64,000 bases of DNA. It comes from Emergomyces orientalis. Lineage: Eukaryota; Ascomycota; Eurotiomycetes; Onygenales; Ajellomycetaceae. Of the stretch, positions 1-11,117 are shown piece by piece. Within the stretch, counting starts at the first letter, position 1, and each line of letters begins with the position of its first letter. The position numbers and the translations under genes were made by a program. The notes under the pieces were generated by a model. It was not told the DNA's origin, made no database searches, and worked only from the letters and a program-made list of their open reading frames with translations. The stretch spans positions 558,001 to 622,000 of the forward strand of contig MOWL01000068.1 of NCBI GenBank assembly GCA_002110485.1, read 5' to 3'.

Positions 1-373
1 TCTGCAGCGCAGCATATTTTGACGCACTTCTACGTGTTCTGACTGCAAGGAATTTATCCTTGTGACTGACTCGCTGACCAGTGAGGTCTGCCACAAAACG
101 AGGCGAATTCCATGTTACACTGGCCGAGAGGCTGAGATGCAGTGCTTACCCACAACTGGCATCAGGCGAAATCAAGATGCTATAATTTATCTTCGGTTTA
201 CTCCCGCTTCCCTTTGGAAGCTTTCAGCTATTATCTGCTCTTTTCTTGTGTTTTTTTTTTACTTCGCGTTATAAGAATATGGTGTGAGCAAACAATTCAG
301 TCATTTCAGGTTTGGCCTCTGGCGCCGTCAGCCTCAACATATCCCCTCCTAAGCTGGACATCCAGCAGTCACG
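1..373. other. 5' flank, no gene seen
   Basis: Only short reading frames without protein-like composition are present. The stretch ends at the ATG of the zinc-finger gene and probably holds its promoter and leader; T-rich runs lie near position 248. Confidence 0.4.
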
Positions 374-2829
374 ATGTCAAGGGAAACCAGGCCACGTCTC
401 GACCCGTTGCCCACTTCGTGGATCTCGACCTCCAAGCGGCGCCACGCTGCTCTGGATGACGATGTTGGTTCTTCATCTGACAGCCTGAGCCCTAAGAGGA
501 CCTTGCCATTTGACAACGCTTCTCAACGAAACGAGGAGGATGCGCGGATAACCCAAGAGCAGCCACAGGATGTTCGTAAACCCAGTGATCTCAGGCGGCT
601 TTCGCTGTCTGCAGTATATAAGCAACACCTTGTCTACGGCTAACCAAACAAGCAATATCAGATATTGGTTACAGAAGCATTTTGGCATGCACTTACATTC
701 GAGATTCCTCAAGCTTCGCTCGAGTTTGATGAAATATACAAAATCCAACTTCAGCAGGATCACCATCAGGTGAGCTTTTCGATAATTTCCTTGCCAGGAT
801 AGTGAGAATGTTCGGAAGATCAAGTTCTAACCTAATATGTGCTTGACCTCGCAATGTGTTTGCAGCTTGGCTTTGTGGGAAAGATCCCGAACTTTTCTAG
901 ACCTCTCCGCTCGCTATCCTCGGCCCGGAGCGTGGACTATGCACGGCCCAGACCTCCTACCGTAAGAAAGAAGCCAAAATCACAGGAAATCAACAAGCAA
1001 ATACCCCTGGCTGTGCGGAAACAGGAGACTGTGTAAGTTGTTTAACAGGAGCAAGGTTTACATCTATCTTTATTGAATCCGACTGACTATTGTCTAGTGT
1101 AACCCACTCTGATTCTGGTTCTGAAACTCAGGCTTTGGATCACCTGCAGAAGGACATCTCTAGGAGCAACTCTGACTCTTCCATGAGGCTGCAAGGTCGC
1201 GACGAAAATCATCAGAAGTTGATGAAACCATGTGGTCAACCTCTGCCGGAAACGGTACGCCCTCGCAGGCCACCTCAGATCCCCATTGACGATCCAAATG
1301 TTCCAATTAAGATACCTCTTCCCCTTTCTCCTGATAATCCCAAAAACCCTCCCCCACCGGAGCCACCGCCATTTGAACAACGAACACATAGCTCTGCGTC
1401 CAGAACACTTAGGAAGTTAAGGGATCGTCTACGACCCCATAATGAAACGGCCTCGAGAAATTCCAATTACTCATCCACTCAAACTCAGTCCCAAACAAAT
1501 GTGAAGCAGAGAGCCGGAAGCGGCTTAATATCATCATGGTCGGCCACTATCAAGCAAGCCCTGGATTACCGTCCGCAAAAGCAAATGGAGGAATCAAAGC
1601 ACAAAGGCATATCCCAAGGCTTGCAAGCTAGTACAAATCGCAGCAGCCGGAGAAGTTCCGAGAAAACCTCAAGTACACGGAGGGAGAACCGTGATCGAAG
1701 CCCACTGATGAGGTCGAGAGGTGACACAAGGGATACGAAGCACTCTAACTCGAAACCGACAACATCCATTCTGTCCAATGCTAGCTCTTCCTATGAGAAG
1801 CCTCGTTTGCCTCTGAAAGTGTCAACAACTCCCCTCACCAGCTTAGAAGAATTTCAGTGCACGTTCTGCCTACTCCAATGTGAAAACAAGGCAGAGTGGC
1901 TCAGACATGAACAAATATTCCACCTAGAGGATCTTGAGAATTTCAGCCGCACTTACAAACACAAAGAGGCACAGCATGATGAAATCAGCTCCTTAGGCTC
2001 AAAGTTGAGCAGAGGTAAAAATCGTCGTCGACTTGTAACTAAATCACAACCTCAATCATCCAGTTCCTCGTCCCGGAGTAAGCATAGCACACACAGCACT
2101 GGAACCAGTATCTATTCCAGCCATCGCAGCGAGCGGCAACAAGCTAATGCTTTCTGGAACTGCGGCTTCTGCGACGAACTTCTCCGCTCCTGGGAAGACC
2201 GACAGACCCATCTTGCCGGACACTTCAGTAACGGCCAGACCATGCGTATGTGGGATCCCATGAAATCACCATTCCCATGGCAGAAGGGTTCAGCCAGGCC
2301 CGTGGATGCCCCACCACACTGGGATTTGCCGTCACTTCTCACAATACAGCGCCCCACGCTGCAAGATTCCATCAACCAAATCGGCACATCTCATGGTCAG
2401 CGGAAAACGACAGCGGATACCTGTGGATCCTGCCACGTGTCCCACCCCAGCTTCGAGCATTTCGACCTCTGGCACCAGCCCAGGGACACCTACACATGCC
2501 CCCAAATCACCGACTTTACAAACCTTGCCGATTTCTTCGAGGAGGATGAGGATGAGAGTGGGGAGATGACCGTGGACTGGTGCAATGCCTGTGACGAGAG
2601 ACTCGATAGACCCGATTACCTCGACAGGGACATGCGCACGCAGCACCTGTGGGATTTCCATGGCTTTGGTGATTGTGTGGGCTGGGATAACTGTCTGGAT
2701 GAGGGTCAGTTTGTGCTCCATCTGGCGAACACACACGCTGTTAATATTGAGCATATCAGGGGGCTTGTTCGCCGGTGTAGGAAAGTCGTGGATGCGCCGG
2801 CGTTGATGTTGATGGGCCGCGGCTCCTAA
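374..2829 (+). CDS. C2H2-type zinc-finger protein, fungal, 4 exons
   Basis: Proposed exons are 374-575, 675-769, 866-1032 and 1098-2829, giving 731 aa. All introns have GT..AG ends and the phases agree. The N-terminal half is Ser/Arg/Pro-rich and looks disordered, with a proline-rich stretch near the start of exon 4. The C-terminal half carries spaced Cys/His pairs: C409-C412-H425-H430 and C510-C513-H526-H530, then a CGSC pair and a CNAC pair each followed by histidines. These resemble degenerate C2H2 fingers, so DNA or RNA binding in the nucleus is likely, but no target can be named. The start is the ATG at 374 because it opens the only frame that splices cleanly into exon 2. I do not recognise a named orthologue; it resembles fungal hypothetical proteins with atypical C2H2 fingers. 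Confidence 0.75.
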
Positions 2830-3573
2830 AGTGAAAGGAACGTGAATGGATGGGCGCGCACGCGAGAAAGGGAAATGACTGAACGCAACTTTTGCTTTCG
2901 TCACCAACATGATTGATTTCTGCCGTCTTTTCTTTTCTTTCTTTCTTTTTTTTTTTTTTTTTTTTTTTTTTTGCCTAAGCGACGGCGTTGGGGGAGCATT
3001 TCTGGTATTTATCGTAGTTTCTTTTCTCGGCCTTTTCTCTCTGCATAAGATACCCATTTCGCAGTACGATGGCCCGTTCAAACTTTTGTTTTTTTAGACC
3101 TATACTCTCTATTTCTCTATAGTTTTATTCTATGCGTTGTGGATAGATACAGTGGGATTTCAGAGCTGGATCGCGCTTGATATGAATGTTCCAATTACTG
3201 AGTGCTGAAATTGATGTCTGAATAGGATCCTATCTAAATCTGGGTTCCTATCCCGCTGCTGCTCTAGCGAATTTGATTTATGGGGGTGGAGACTGTCAAC
3301 AATGAAAGAAGAGTGACTGGTATACATATTTGTTCTATTTGAAGACGAAATGAACGCCCCCACACAAAAGAAAAGCAGAGACGTATGTCAAGCCCAAAAC
3401 GGTGAAGAAATGTGAGAAAAAAATGCATTTGCGAGAGTAATATAAATATAATTTCCATATGAATACAAGCATGTACTGGAAGAAGGAAGGAGTAACCATG
3501 TCTATTTATAATAAAACAAGAAAGAAAGCATGGAAAACCAAAAGGGCTTGGGCCTGGGCCTGGTCGAAACCTC
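2830..3573. other. Convergent 3' intergenic region
   Basis: This lies between the stop codons of the zinc-finger gene and uL2m. It holds two facing 3' untranslated regions and a long T-run. No conserved reading frame is seen. Confidence 0.5.
2946..2972. repeat. Poly-T tract (about 27 nt)
   Basis: An uninterrupted T-run lies downstream of the zinc-finger stop. It is a mononucleotide repeat of the kind common in fungal 3' regions. Confidence 0.9.
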
Positions 3574-4924
3574 TCAGTTGTATCCTCTGCGACGCTTGCC
3601 TTGGTTCCGTACGCGTGGGATAACGACAGCCTTGTTGACATGGTGTTTTGGACGGGTTTTGTATCCGGATTTGGCCTGCATTTCAACGTAATGGGAGAGA
3701 AAGGGGGTGGCAAGTTAGTAAATAAAAGGTAAGTGAGTTTTGTTATGAGAAGACAATTGCGGAAGGAATAGGGAATATAAAAAGAAATATAGGGAGGGGG
3801 GTTGATTGATAACGTACAGGTTTGCCCCAAGGACTCTTTGGATGGACATTTCCCTTCGATTTTCCTCTTCCACCGCCGTGAGGATGGTCCTTTGCGTTCA
3901 TAGCGAGACCTCGGACGGTAGGGCGGATATTCAACCACCGACTTCGTCCAGCCTTTCCTAGCGATCGGTATTTGAAATAGGCATTGCTGGCGACGCCGAT
4001 AGTTGCGCAGCAATTTTTATGAATGAGTCTGACTTCACCGCTGGCAAGGCGAATGGTGACATGGTCGGCAAGCTGCTTGAGCTTGTGTCTCTCTTGTATG
4101 GTAAGAGATTTTGCGTCCCCCTCTTCTGACGATAGACCTTCCGCCTGCTGTATCTCCTCGGGCAGTTCCTCGGTTGCCTTTAGAGTTATTGTTGCAAATG
4201 TGCCAGCGGCCCGGCACAACTGGCCACCTTTTCCCGGTTTCAATCCGATGTTGTAAATCAATGAGCCGACGGGGATCATGTGAAGGGGGAGACAGTTGCC
4301 TCGCCATGCGGTTCTGGCAGCCAACACACCGGGGTCGACTGTGCCGCCCATGCTCTGCCATAGCTCATCGGGGATACCGGCTATGTAACTCTCAACCACA
4401 TCGCCCGCTCTCATGCCTTCAGCAGCGATGATATAGCTCAATTTGCCCGTCTTCTTGGACTTGACAAGAGCAATATGCGCATTTCGATTGGGATCATGCT
4501 CGATTCTCTCAACTGTATGGGGGCCCGGCTCTTTGCGCTCGAAATCAACGGTACGTATTCTCCGCTTGTGGCCTCCACCCCGATGTCGAACAGTCACTCT
4601 GCCAGTGCTATTCCGACCACCTTTGCCATGACCTCTTTTAGGGAAAGTGAGTTTGTGCAGGGGTCTTCCTTTCCACAGATGATCGTTGATTGGTCTTCGT
4701 AGATGTCTGAGACCGGGCGTGCGAGGTGTGTAAGATCGCATACCGAGGCCTTCTTTGTCCCGGATTGGGGGGGGAGCAAAAGCGAAGCTAGGAGTCATTC
4801 TTTCTGGTTCAGCTGGTTCATCGGGTTTCTGGCTGACGGTACTGGAGTATGCGCGAGAGGTAATTGAAGAAAGGCATCTACAGGAGTGCTGTAGACTCCT
4901 GAATGGGAGTCGTGGTTGGAGCAT
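3574..4924 (-). CDS. rml2: Mitochondrial large-subunit ribosomal protein uL2m
   Basis: A two-exon gene (4924-3818 and 3675-3574, intron 142 nt, phase 0) encodes 402 aa. The product is the mitochondrial homologue of bacterial L2, which sits near the peptidyl-transferase centre of the large subunit. Visible evidence is the L2 hallmark DHPHGGGRG near the C terminus followed by SPWGKP, a basic C-terminal tail on the second exon, and an N-terminal segment rich in Arg/Ser/Leu with no acidic residues for about 30 aa, typical of a mitochondrial presequence. The short last exon is needed: without it the protein would end in a hydrophobic intron translation. Transcription diverges from the cyclin B gene across 1.5 kb. 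Confidence 0.95.
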
Positions 4925-5684
4925 GATGGGCCTGAAGGAGGGGGACTTTCAAATTTTGCTGGCAGTGGGATTTGGGTTGGTAGGATGACAGCCGTAAAGA
5001 GGAGGTCCTAATCCTCAAGACATGCCCAACAAACCCAAGGGGCTGAAGTAAAGGGAGTTCAGACCCTTATCGCTGCAATTGATACCGTATGCCGTGGTTT
5101 TATATCGGCGATAGCTATCCTGGTTCTGTCCATACCAAGAACTTTTTCGAGACCTTCGGAAAGAAAACGTTTCTTGGACAAAAATAGGTCACATGACCCG
5201 AACAACACGTGAGATTGGTCACCAGCCACAGTTCTCTTGCACCGCCACAGATGCATTTATTTTAGGGGTTTAGTGGGTAATTTTGGTACAGTTTAAATTA
5301 CTATATGCGCGCTGTGTCTGGCGTGTGCCTGGTATTGATTGGTACCGACGGTATTGATACGTCACGGAACGGGATGAAACCCAGCACCAAAATGGACGCT
5401 GTTTCCCGGCCAACGGGCTTTGTTTACTGCCCCATCCTGTACTACTCGTACTGCACTGACAGTTTCTTACCGCGACAGACACAAGCTGCGCGTGTATTAA
5501 TTGTACTGGCCATGTACCAACGCCGTTTAATACGCAGTAGTACCTGTACCCACTATATATTTCACATACCCTTTTAAGTACTGCTGCTGTACTCAACCAC
5601 GCACACATTACATTCCTGCCTCCTGTCAAGCTTCAAGCGTTTTTTTTGTGTGTTTCTTCTCCTGCTCTCACTCACCTCCCAACT

Positions 5685-5686
<2 letters not shown>

Positions 5687-5726
<40 letters not shown>
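5687..5726. repeat. (CAT)13 microsatellite
   Basis: About thirteen perfect CAT/ATC units lie in the probable cyclin B leader or promoter. Confidence 0.95.
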
Positions 5727-6058
5727 TCTTCCTCTCTTCACATCTGTACGGGTATCCTCTCACCTCAGTATACACACAGTCCATTTTATACTGTTTACCT
5801 GCCCACTTCATATCACGTATCCTACTGTTTATTCTACTTTCTCTCAGCTCCTACAGGCTCCGTGTACGCGTGAATTCTCGTGGGGTTGCTCTTGATTCTC
5901 TTGGCACCATTGACCGCGCGAGAAGAAGACCAAACACCTGACTATTTTAGACGTGCCAGTCACCATCTCCTCATTTCTACTTCAAAATATACAGTAAGGA
6001 GGCTCACATCCCCACCGCTACCCCCCTCTCCCAGCGCTTTTCAGCATTCGAGCTAATC

Positions 6059-6077
6059 TGTGTGTGTGTGTGTGTGT
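6059..6077. repeat. (TG)n microsatellite
   Basis: A run of about nine TG units lies upstream of the cyclin B start. Confidence 0.9.
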
Positions 6078-6425
6078 TTGTTTGGAAGGATTTTGTTGTG
6101 CTAAACAAGGCAATCAACAAAACAGGGCTTCTTTAAGACCAAGTCGTTGCTCTGGTTTTCCAAGGTTGTTTCTTCATCAACCACAACAAAAACTTCCCAT
6201 CCGCCCGCCCACCCTCAACACACGACGTTTTCCCATGAGATTTATATCACAACTGGTACGACATAAACCCCCCCTCATACGTGTCATAGAATCTTTATCC
6301 TCTAATATCCCACCGTGTCGCAGAAAGAGTAGCAATTGAGACGGTTGCACGCACCGCTTACTTCTTGCTGGAACGTTCAACTTACTTCAACGACGCGTTC
6401 CTCTTAACTCTTCACACCGCTCAGG

Positions 6426-8177
6426 ATGCCACCCGTAAGTCCCTCTCTTCCTCTGTTGCTCACTCTACTGGCATCCGTGCAATGACCTCCTGGCACCCGC
6501 TCCCTGATAATTGCTTCTGTGGCGTTCCATTGACTCCCTTCCAGGCACGGTCTCTTCGCCAGCGTGGTGTCACGAACGAAAACGACGAAAATGGAGCCAC
6601 AACACGTCTAACACGGGCAAAAGCTGCTGCCCTTGCTGTACCAGACAGCCATGCCACAAACGGAGCAATCAAAAAACCATTACAATCGAAGAAATCTGCA
6701 GCCAATACCGCCAATGCTGCCACCCAACAGCGAAAACGTCCCGCCCTGGGAGATGTTAGTAATATGACAAAGGTAGATAATGTGGATGCCAAAGAGGGTA
6801 AGAAACCAGCTACCTCACGCGTTGGTTTGACTTCCAAGGCTTCCACGCACAGTGCAGGAGTTCAGAAGCTTAGTCGAACAAACACATCACGCTCCACACT
6901 AGGTGTGAAAGATACCAATAAACAACGAGAAACAACTGAGTTGAAGCGCCCAGGTAGTGGTTCCGGTGTTTTAGGAGGTACACAAACGAAACGTCCATCT
7001 GGCCAAAAAACAGCTCGAACAGAAGCCCCAAGTACCGTTGAGGAACCACCACGAAAGAAGGTTGATATTGAAAAGAAGCCAGAAATCGAGAAGATCGAGA
7101 AGGGGCGGGAGACCGTTTTGGGGGAAGCTCACAATGAAAAAGAGGCTCCTTTGGAGGTAGAAGAGGAAGAGGTCTTGGACCTTGACACTGAAGACCTCTT
7201 TGATCCTTTAATGGCAGCTGAATATGTAATTGAAATCTTCGACTATCTGAAAGAGATTGAGACCCGGACCATGCCCAACCCAGACTACATCGACCACCAA
7301 GAAGAACTCGAGTGGAAAATGCGTGGTATTCTTGTTGACTGGCTCATTGAAGTCCACACCCGTTTCCGTCTCCTCCCTGAAACTCTCTTCCTCGCTGTCA
7401 ATATCATTGATCGTTTTTTATCCGCTGAGGTTGTCGCGTTAGACAGACTGCAACTTGTTGGAGTTACCGCCATGTTCATTGCTTCCAAATATGAGGAAGT
7501 CCTCTCACCTCACGTCGCCAACTTCAGCCATGTCGCAGATGAAACCTTCTCGGATAAAGAGATTCTCGACGCTGAGAGACACGTCCTCGCAACCCTCAAT
7601 TATGACATCAGCTATCCAAACCCAATGAACTTCTTGCGAAGAATATCCAAAGCAGACAATTATGACATCCAGACGCGAACTCTTGGAAAGTATTTGATGG
7701 AAGTTAGTTTGCTGGATCATAGGTTTATGGCTTACCGACAAAGCCATGTTGCTGCTGCCGCCATGTATCTGGCTCGTCTTATCCTCGATCGCGGTCCTTG
7801 GGTATGTTGCCCTCACGTGATTTATTATTTATTACTTCCCTTTCTAACGGTGACCTATATAGGATGCGACCCTTGCACATTATGCCGGTTACAACAAGGA
7901 AGAAATTCTCCCTGTTTTCCAGTTGTTGATTGACTACCTCCACCGTCCTGTCTCCCACGAGGCATTTTTTAAGAAATACGCCAGCAAAAAATTTATGAAG
8001 GGTATGATTTCCGCGTGTGACTCGTTGTACTCTAATAACCCCTTTCACTAACGTGTTTTTCGCCAATCAGCTTCAATTGTCACCCGCCAATGGGCGAAAA
8101 AATACCATTCCCTCTACCTCGACACCGATACTGCTTCTTCGACAGAAAGCAGCAACAACACCAAGTATAGTCAATAG
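6426..8177 (+). CDS. nimE: G2/mitotic B-type cyclin
   Basis: Proposed exons are 6426-6434, 6545-7801, 7863-8001 and 8071-8177, giving 503 aa. It is the regulatory subunit of the mitotic Cdk1 kinase. The N-terminal region is basic and disordered and has a canonical destruction box, RPALGDVSN at residues 68-76, for APC/C-mediated degradation. The cyclin box follows (MRGILVDWL motif, then LQLVGVTAMFIASKYEE), with a second cyclin fold ending in the last exon. The start is inferred: the 9-nt first exon encodes Met-Pro-Pro and splices in phase 0 at a good GTAAGT donor. An alternative start is the in-frame ATG at 6482, which lies inside the proposed first intron. A homologue of Aspergillus NimE and fission yeast Cdc13. 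Confidence 0.93.
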
Positions 8178-9347
8178 TGACACAAATATTCAACTCTCTA
8201 TTATATGCGATGATTGTGATATACACTTATCCCCGTGCCTCAACTCAAACCTGTATGTATTTCTGTCTGGACGGCCGGCTTGCACTTCCTTCATTTCGTC
8301 TTTTTTGGGTCCCTTTTTTCGAGTTTATGACGGAGTATATACCGTGTGGTTGCATTTTTGTTATGATGGCATCATTATCCCCCCCTCCCTTTCACCCCCT
8401 TAGCTTTTCACCCTACGTATACCACCCTAAGGTCCCCCCCGTTCTATACTTGTGTTTGTGGTTGCATGTTTGTCATTTCAGTTCCTTTCCCCTTTTATTC
8501 TTTTCGACGGGATGAAACGAAAAGGCCACCTTCGCGTTTCTAACCCCTGCCCCTATTTTTGGGGGAGAATTCTTTTTTGGAGCTTCGTTATTTTTTTTTT
8601 CTCTGCGAGCGGTGTTAAAACATGCGGTCAGGGTTTGGAAAGCATCTTTGTTCCGTTTTATTCTCTCTATATTTGTTTATTGTGTCTTGTCTTCTTGTCC
8701 TTCGATTTTCTCTTTTCCCCTTTCTTTTTCTTTTTCTTTTTTTCTTTTACTTGATTTTCTTTTTCTCTTTTACTTTCAAACAGGTGTTATTATAATAATC
8801 CGCATCTTCCTGCTGCTGCTGCTGCTGCTGCTGTTGCTCCTGGGTTGAGCTTCGGCCGGTTGTCTGAAAGTAAAAGAAGAAAAGAAGAAAAGAAAAACAA
8901 TCACATGTTTCCGTTTTTATCAATGCTGTACTGGCCGCGGCGTGTACACTTGTACACCTCTAAAGTGGGGTGTGCGTTGCCCCGTGTCAGGAATCTACCA
9001 ACGCACCAACCTGTGCACCTATGTAAGGTACGTAGTAGATACCTAGGTAGCCAATTGCGTCGTAGGTTTTGCAAGGGGGGAAGAGCGCAGCGACTTGATA
9101 TCTTTCCCTCACACTAACCTTGACCAACAACAACCACCACGTGCTTTGAACATCGTTGTGGGGAGAAGTTTACATTCCATCTCATACGGTTGCTACCGTA
9201 AACTCAAGGTTAGTAATCTGGAGGGTGCATTGGTTGGCAATGCAGTTCAATAGTACTAATCATGTACTTGAAATAATGTCATTTCAGTTCTTCCATTCAC
9301 TGATTATGATCGGTGTAATGGTTCGGGAGATTCGTATTCCGTGACTG
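8178..9347. other. Cyclin B 3' region, no gene seen
   Basis: T- and C-rich sequence follows the cyclin stop, with long pyrimidine stretches at 8640-8780 and a (CTG)8 tract. A CCTAGGTAG motif lies near 9042. I see no conserved protein before the HNH pseudogene. Confidence 0.4.
8810..8833. repeat. (CTG)8 microsatellite
   Basis: Eight CTG units, the last followed by an imperfect TTG unit, lie about 630 nt after the cyclin B stop. Confidence 0.92.
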
Positions 9348-10509
9348 TCATATCCGGTACTCGTCGTAAACAAAGGCGCCCTCCTCCAAGCCATCATCAT
9401 CACCGTCATCGTCTTCCGGTCTGAAGGTGTCAGTAACTTCAGCTGCGCCACTTAATTGCTGTAGTAGCCATTGCAATTTTCAAGAAATCTAATGTCAAAT
9501 AAAGGATGGTTATCTTGGTTGTGCGTTTCAAGAACGATCTCATCAACGATTGCATCCCTGCGATCCAAATTCTGAAGTCCTTGGTTAGCTGGGAGGGATC
9601 ATCGGGAATAAGGGTAGGAGTCTCTAGAATGTCGATGGTATGGGAGGACGGTCAGCGCTGAGACAACCAGCAGAATTTTATAGTCAGCTTTGCGCCTCCG
9701 TCATAAATTCCTTTCGGCTATCGGACGCAAAGAAAAAAGGCCTTTCTCGTGCCACCGGTGCACATGAGGTGCAAAACGTAAGTGATTCTTCACTACCTCT
9801 GTTCCTCGGGGGAAGATCGCGGTGGTACCAAGCATCAAGATGCTCTTTAGACCAGAAAATTTCGAGGACGTTCCAGAAGGAAAATCCCCTGGGTGCCAGT
9901 TCTCTGTTCCTTTGCTATTGCAAGAGGATATATATGAGCAACGCCAACTGGATGGAAATATCTCGTCAATACACATTGATTCTGATCCTGAAAAATTAGT
10001 TAGAACTAGATTTTCAAGAAAAGTGACAAAGACTGACCTTCGCATCAGCAGTTGCGTTCCTCGCAGCGCGAATCGGGGATGCGAGGGTCGATTCTGAATC
10101 GGCAGGAGGCAACACCTGGCCTCCCGGAGCGGGTTCGCTTCCATGTTTGAGCGAGGGGCCTTGATTCCGGTGGTGTTGCCCCGGCCCCAAGCTCAGTCTC
10201 TCTGAATAGTGCTCCCCTAACAAAATGAGAGCAGGGGTCGTGCATCAACTGAACTATCCGTCGAAGCACCGTCAGATCGCTCAGCCGGAGAGATGCTAAC
10301 GCTGTTGGGGTAACCTCACATCGCAAGGCCTCTTTCACTTGACATAGCAGCTCTCGGCGTTCTTCGCAACAAATGCTGCGACGGGGCGGTCGTCCGCTGT
10401 TGTGGATTGGATGGCCACATGTTAGGAGGATGATGACGATAAGGTGGGATCGGCGCTGTTTGGCGATGTAGGCAAACGTTGGTGGGTTGATTGGGCGTCT
10501 GGGCACCAT
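9348..10509 (-). pseudogene. HNH_2-type endonuclease pseudogene, multiple frameshifts
   Basis: Homology to fungal HNH_2-domain proteins is scattered over all three minus-strand frames. From the ATG at 10509 one frame reads an Arg-rich N terminus with a helical VTPTALASLRLSDLTVLRR stretch. A second frame (about 10130 onward) reads through a 50-nt intron (10037-9988) into CVLTRYFHPVGVAHIYP, the CV.T...AHI.P signature of the nuclease core. Near 9890 the frame changes to FWNVLEIFWSKEHLDAWY, near 9822 to IFPRGTEVVKNHL and a LFSLRPI segment, then changes again to LTIKFCWL and onward to a tail ending at 9348. At least four or five frame changes are needed, so no intact product is possible. I infer decay of a formerly functional gene; sequencing error is unlikely to cause so many shifts. 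Confidence 0.75.
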
Positions 10510-11117
10510 GTATGGGAATGACTATTAGTTAGTTTATCATCATCAGGACCCAAGAGAAGGGTGGCTAAGGAATCATCATGAGATTAGTAATTTTCTATTA
10601 TTGAGATTTAGTTATTCTTCCCAGATCTCTACTTACACGGAGGCAGATAACTGGCCCTCATCATGTACTGTACCTCGCGCCTCCGACAACTAGATATAGC
10701 GCGAGCTAAATCTCACGGGCCTCGGCTGAGAGAGCGGCTGAACTCAGCGGGACCTCCATTTTTCCCTTGCCTTCAACCGTAAAGAGAGCGAGAGGGAGAT
10801 CACCAGCATTCTTCGTTTTCTGCTCTTTAGCTATAGAAGGCTTGTCTTATCCTCTTTCTATTTCCCTAATATTAGACTTCGATCGTTTGTTCTATGTAGG
10901 CTTCTCTGCCTCGCTGTGTTTTATTATTAGTATCGTTTAGTCCCCCTAAACTATTTATTCTTTTGGCCTCTGGGGATATATATAAACCATATATCTTCTC
11001 CATTGCAATTTGTATAACCCATATACCAACGGAAGCAACAAAGTTTTATACTCAAAAATATATATATATATAATACATACATATAATTGGTCGTATTCAC
11101 CCCATTTCTCTCTTACA
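10510..11117. other. Intergenic, no gene seen
   Basis: This lies between the pseudogene start and the HIT gene. It is AT-rich near the HIT start, with a (TA)n-like stretch at about 11058-11072. It probably holds the HIT promoter. Confidence 0.4.

Larger units (their letters stand above)
4925..6425. promoter_or_regulatory. Divergent promoter region uL2m / cyclin B
   Basis: This 1.5-kb gap separates two divergent starts. It contains a pyrimidine-rich stretch from about 5640 to the cyclin start, a (CAT)n tract at 5687-5726 and a (TG)n tract at 6059-6077. The length suggests a long cyclin 5' leader; several short ATG-initiated frames lie in it and could act as upstream ORFs (inference). Confidence 0.45.

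Noticed and set aside
2332..3081. Lys-rich 249-codon minus-strand frame
   Set aside because: It is antisense to the zinc-finger gene and its Lys run is the translated poly-T tract.
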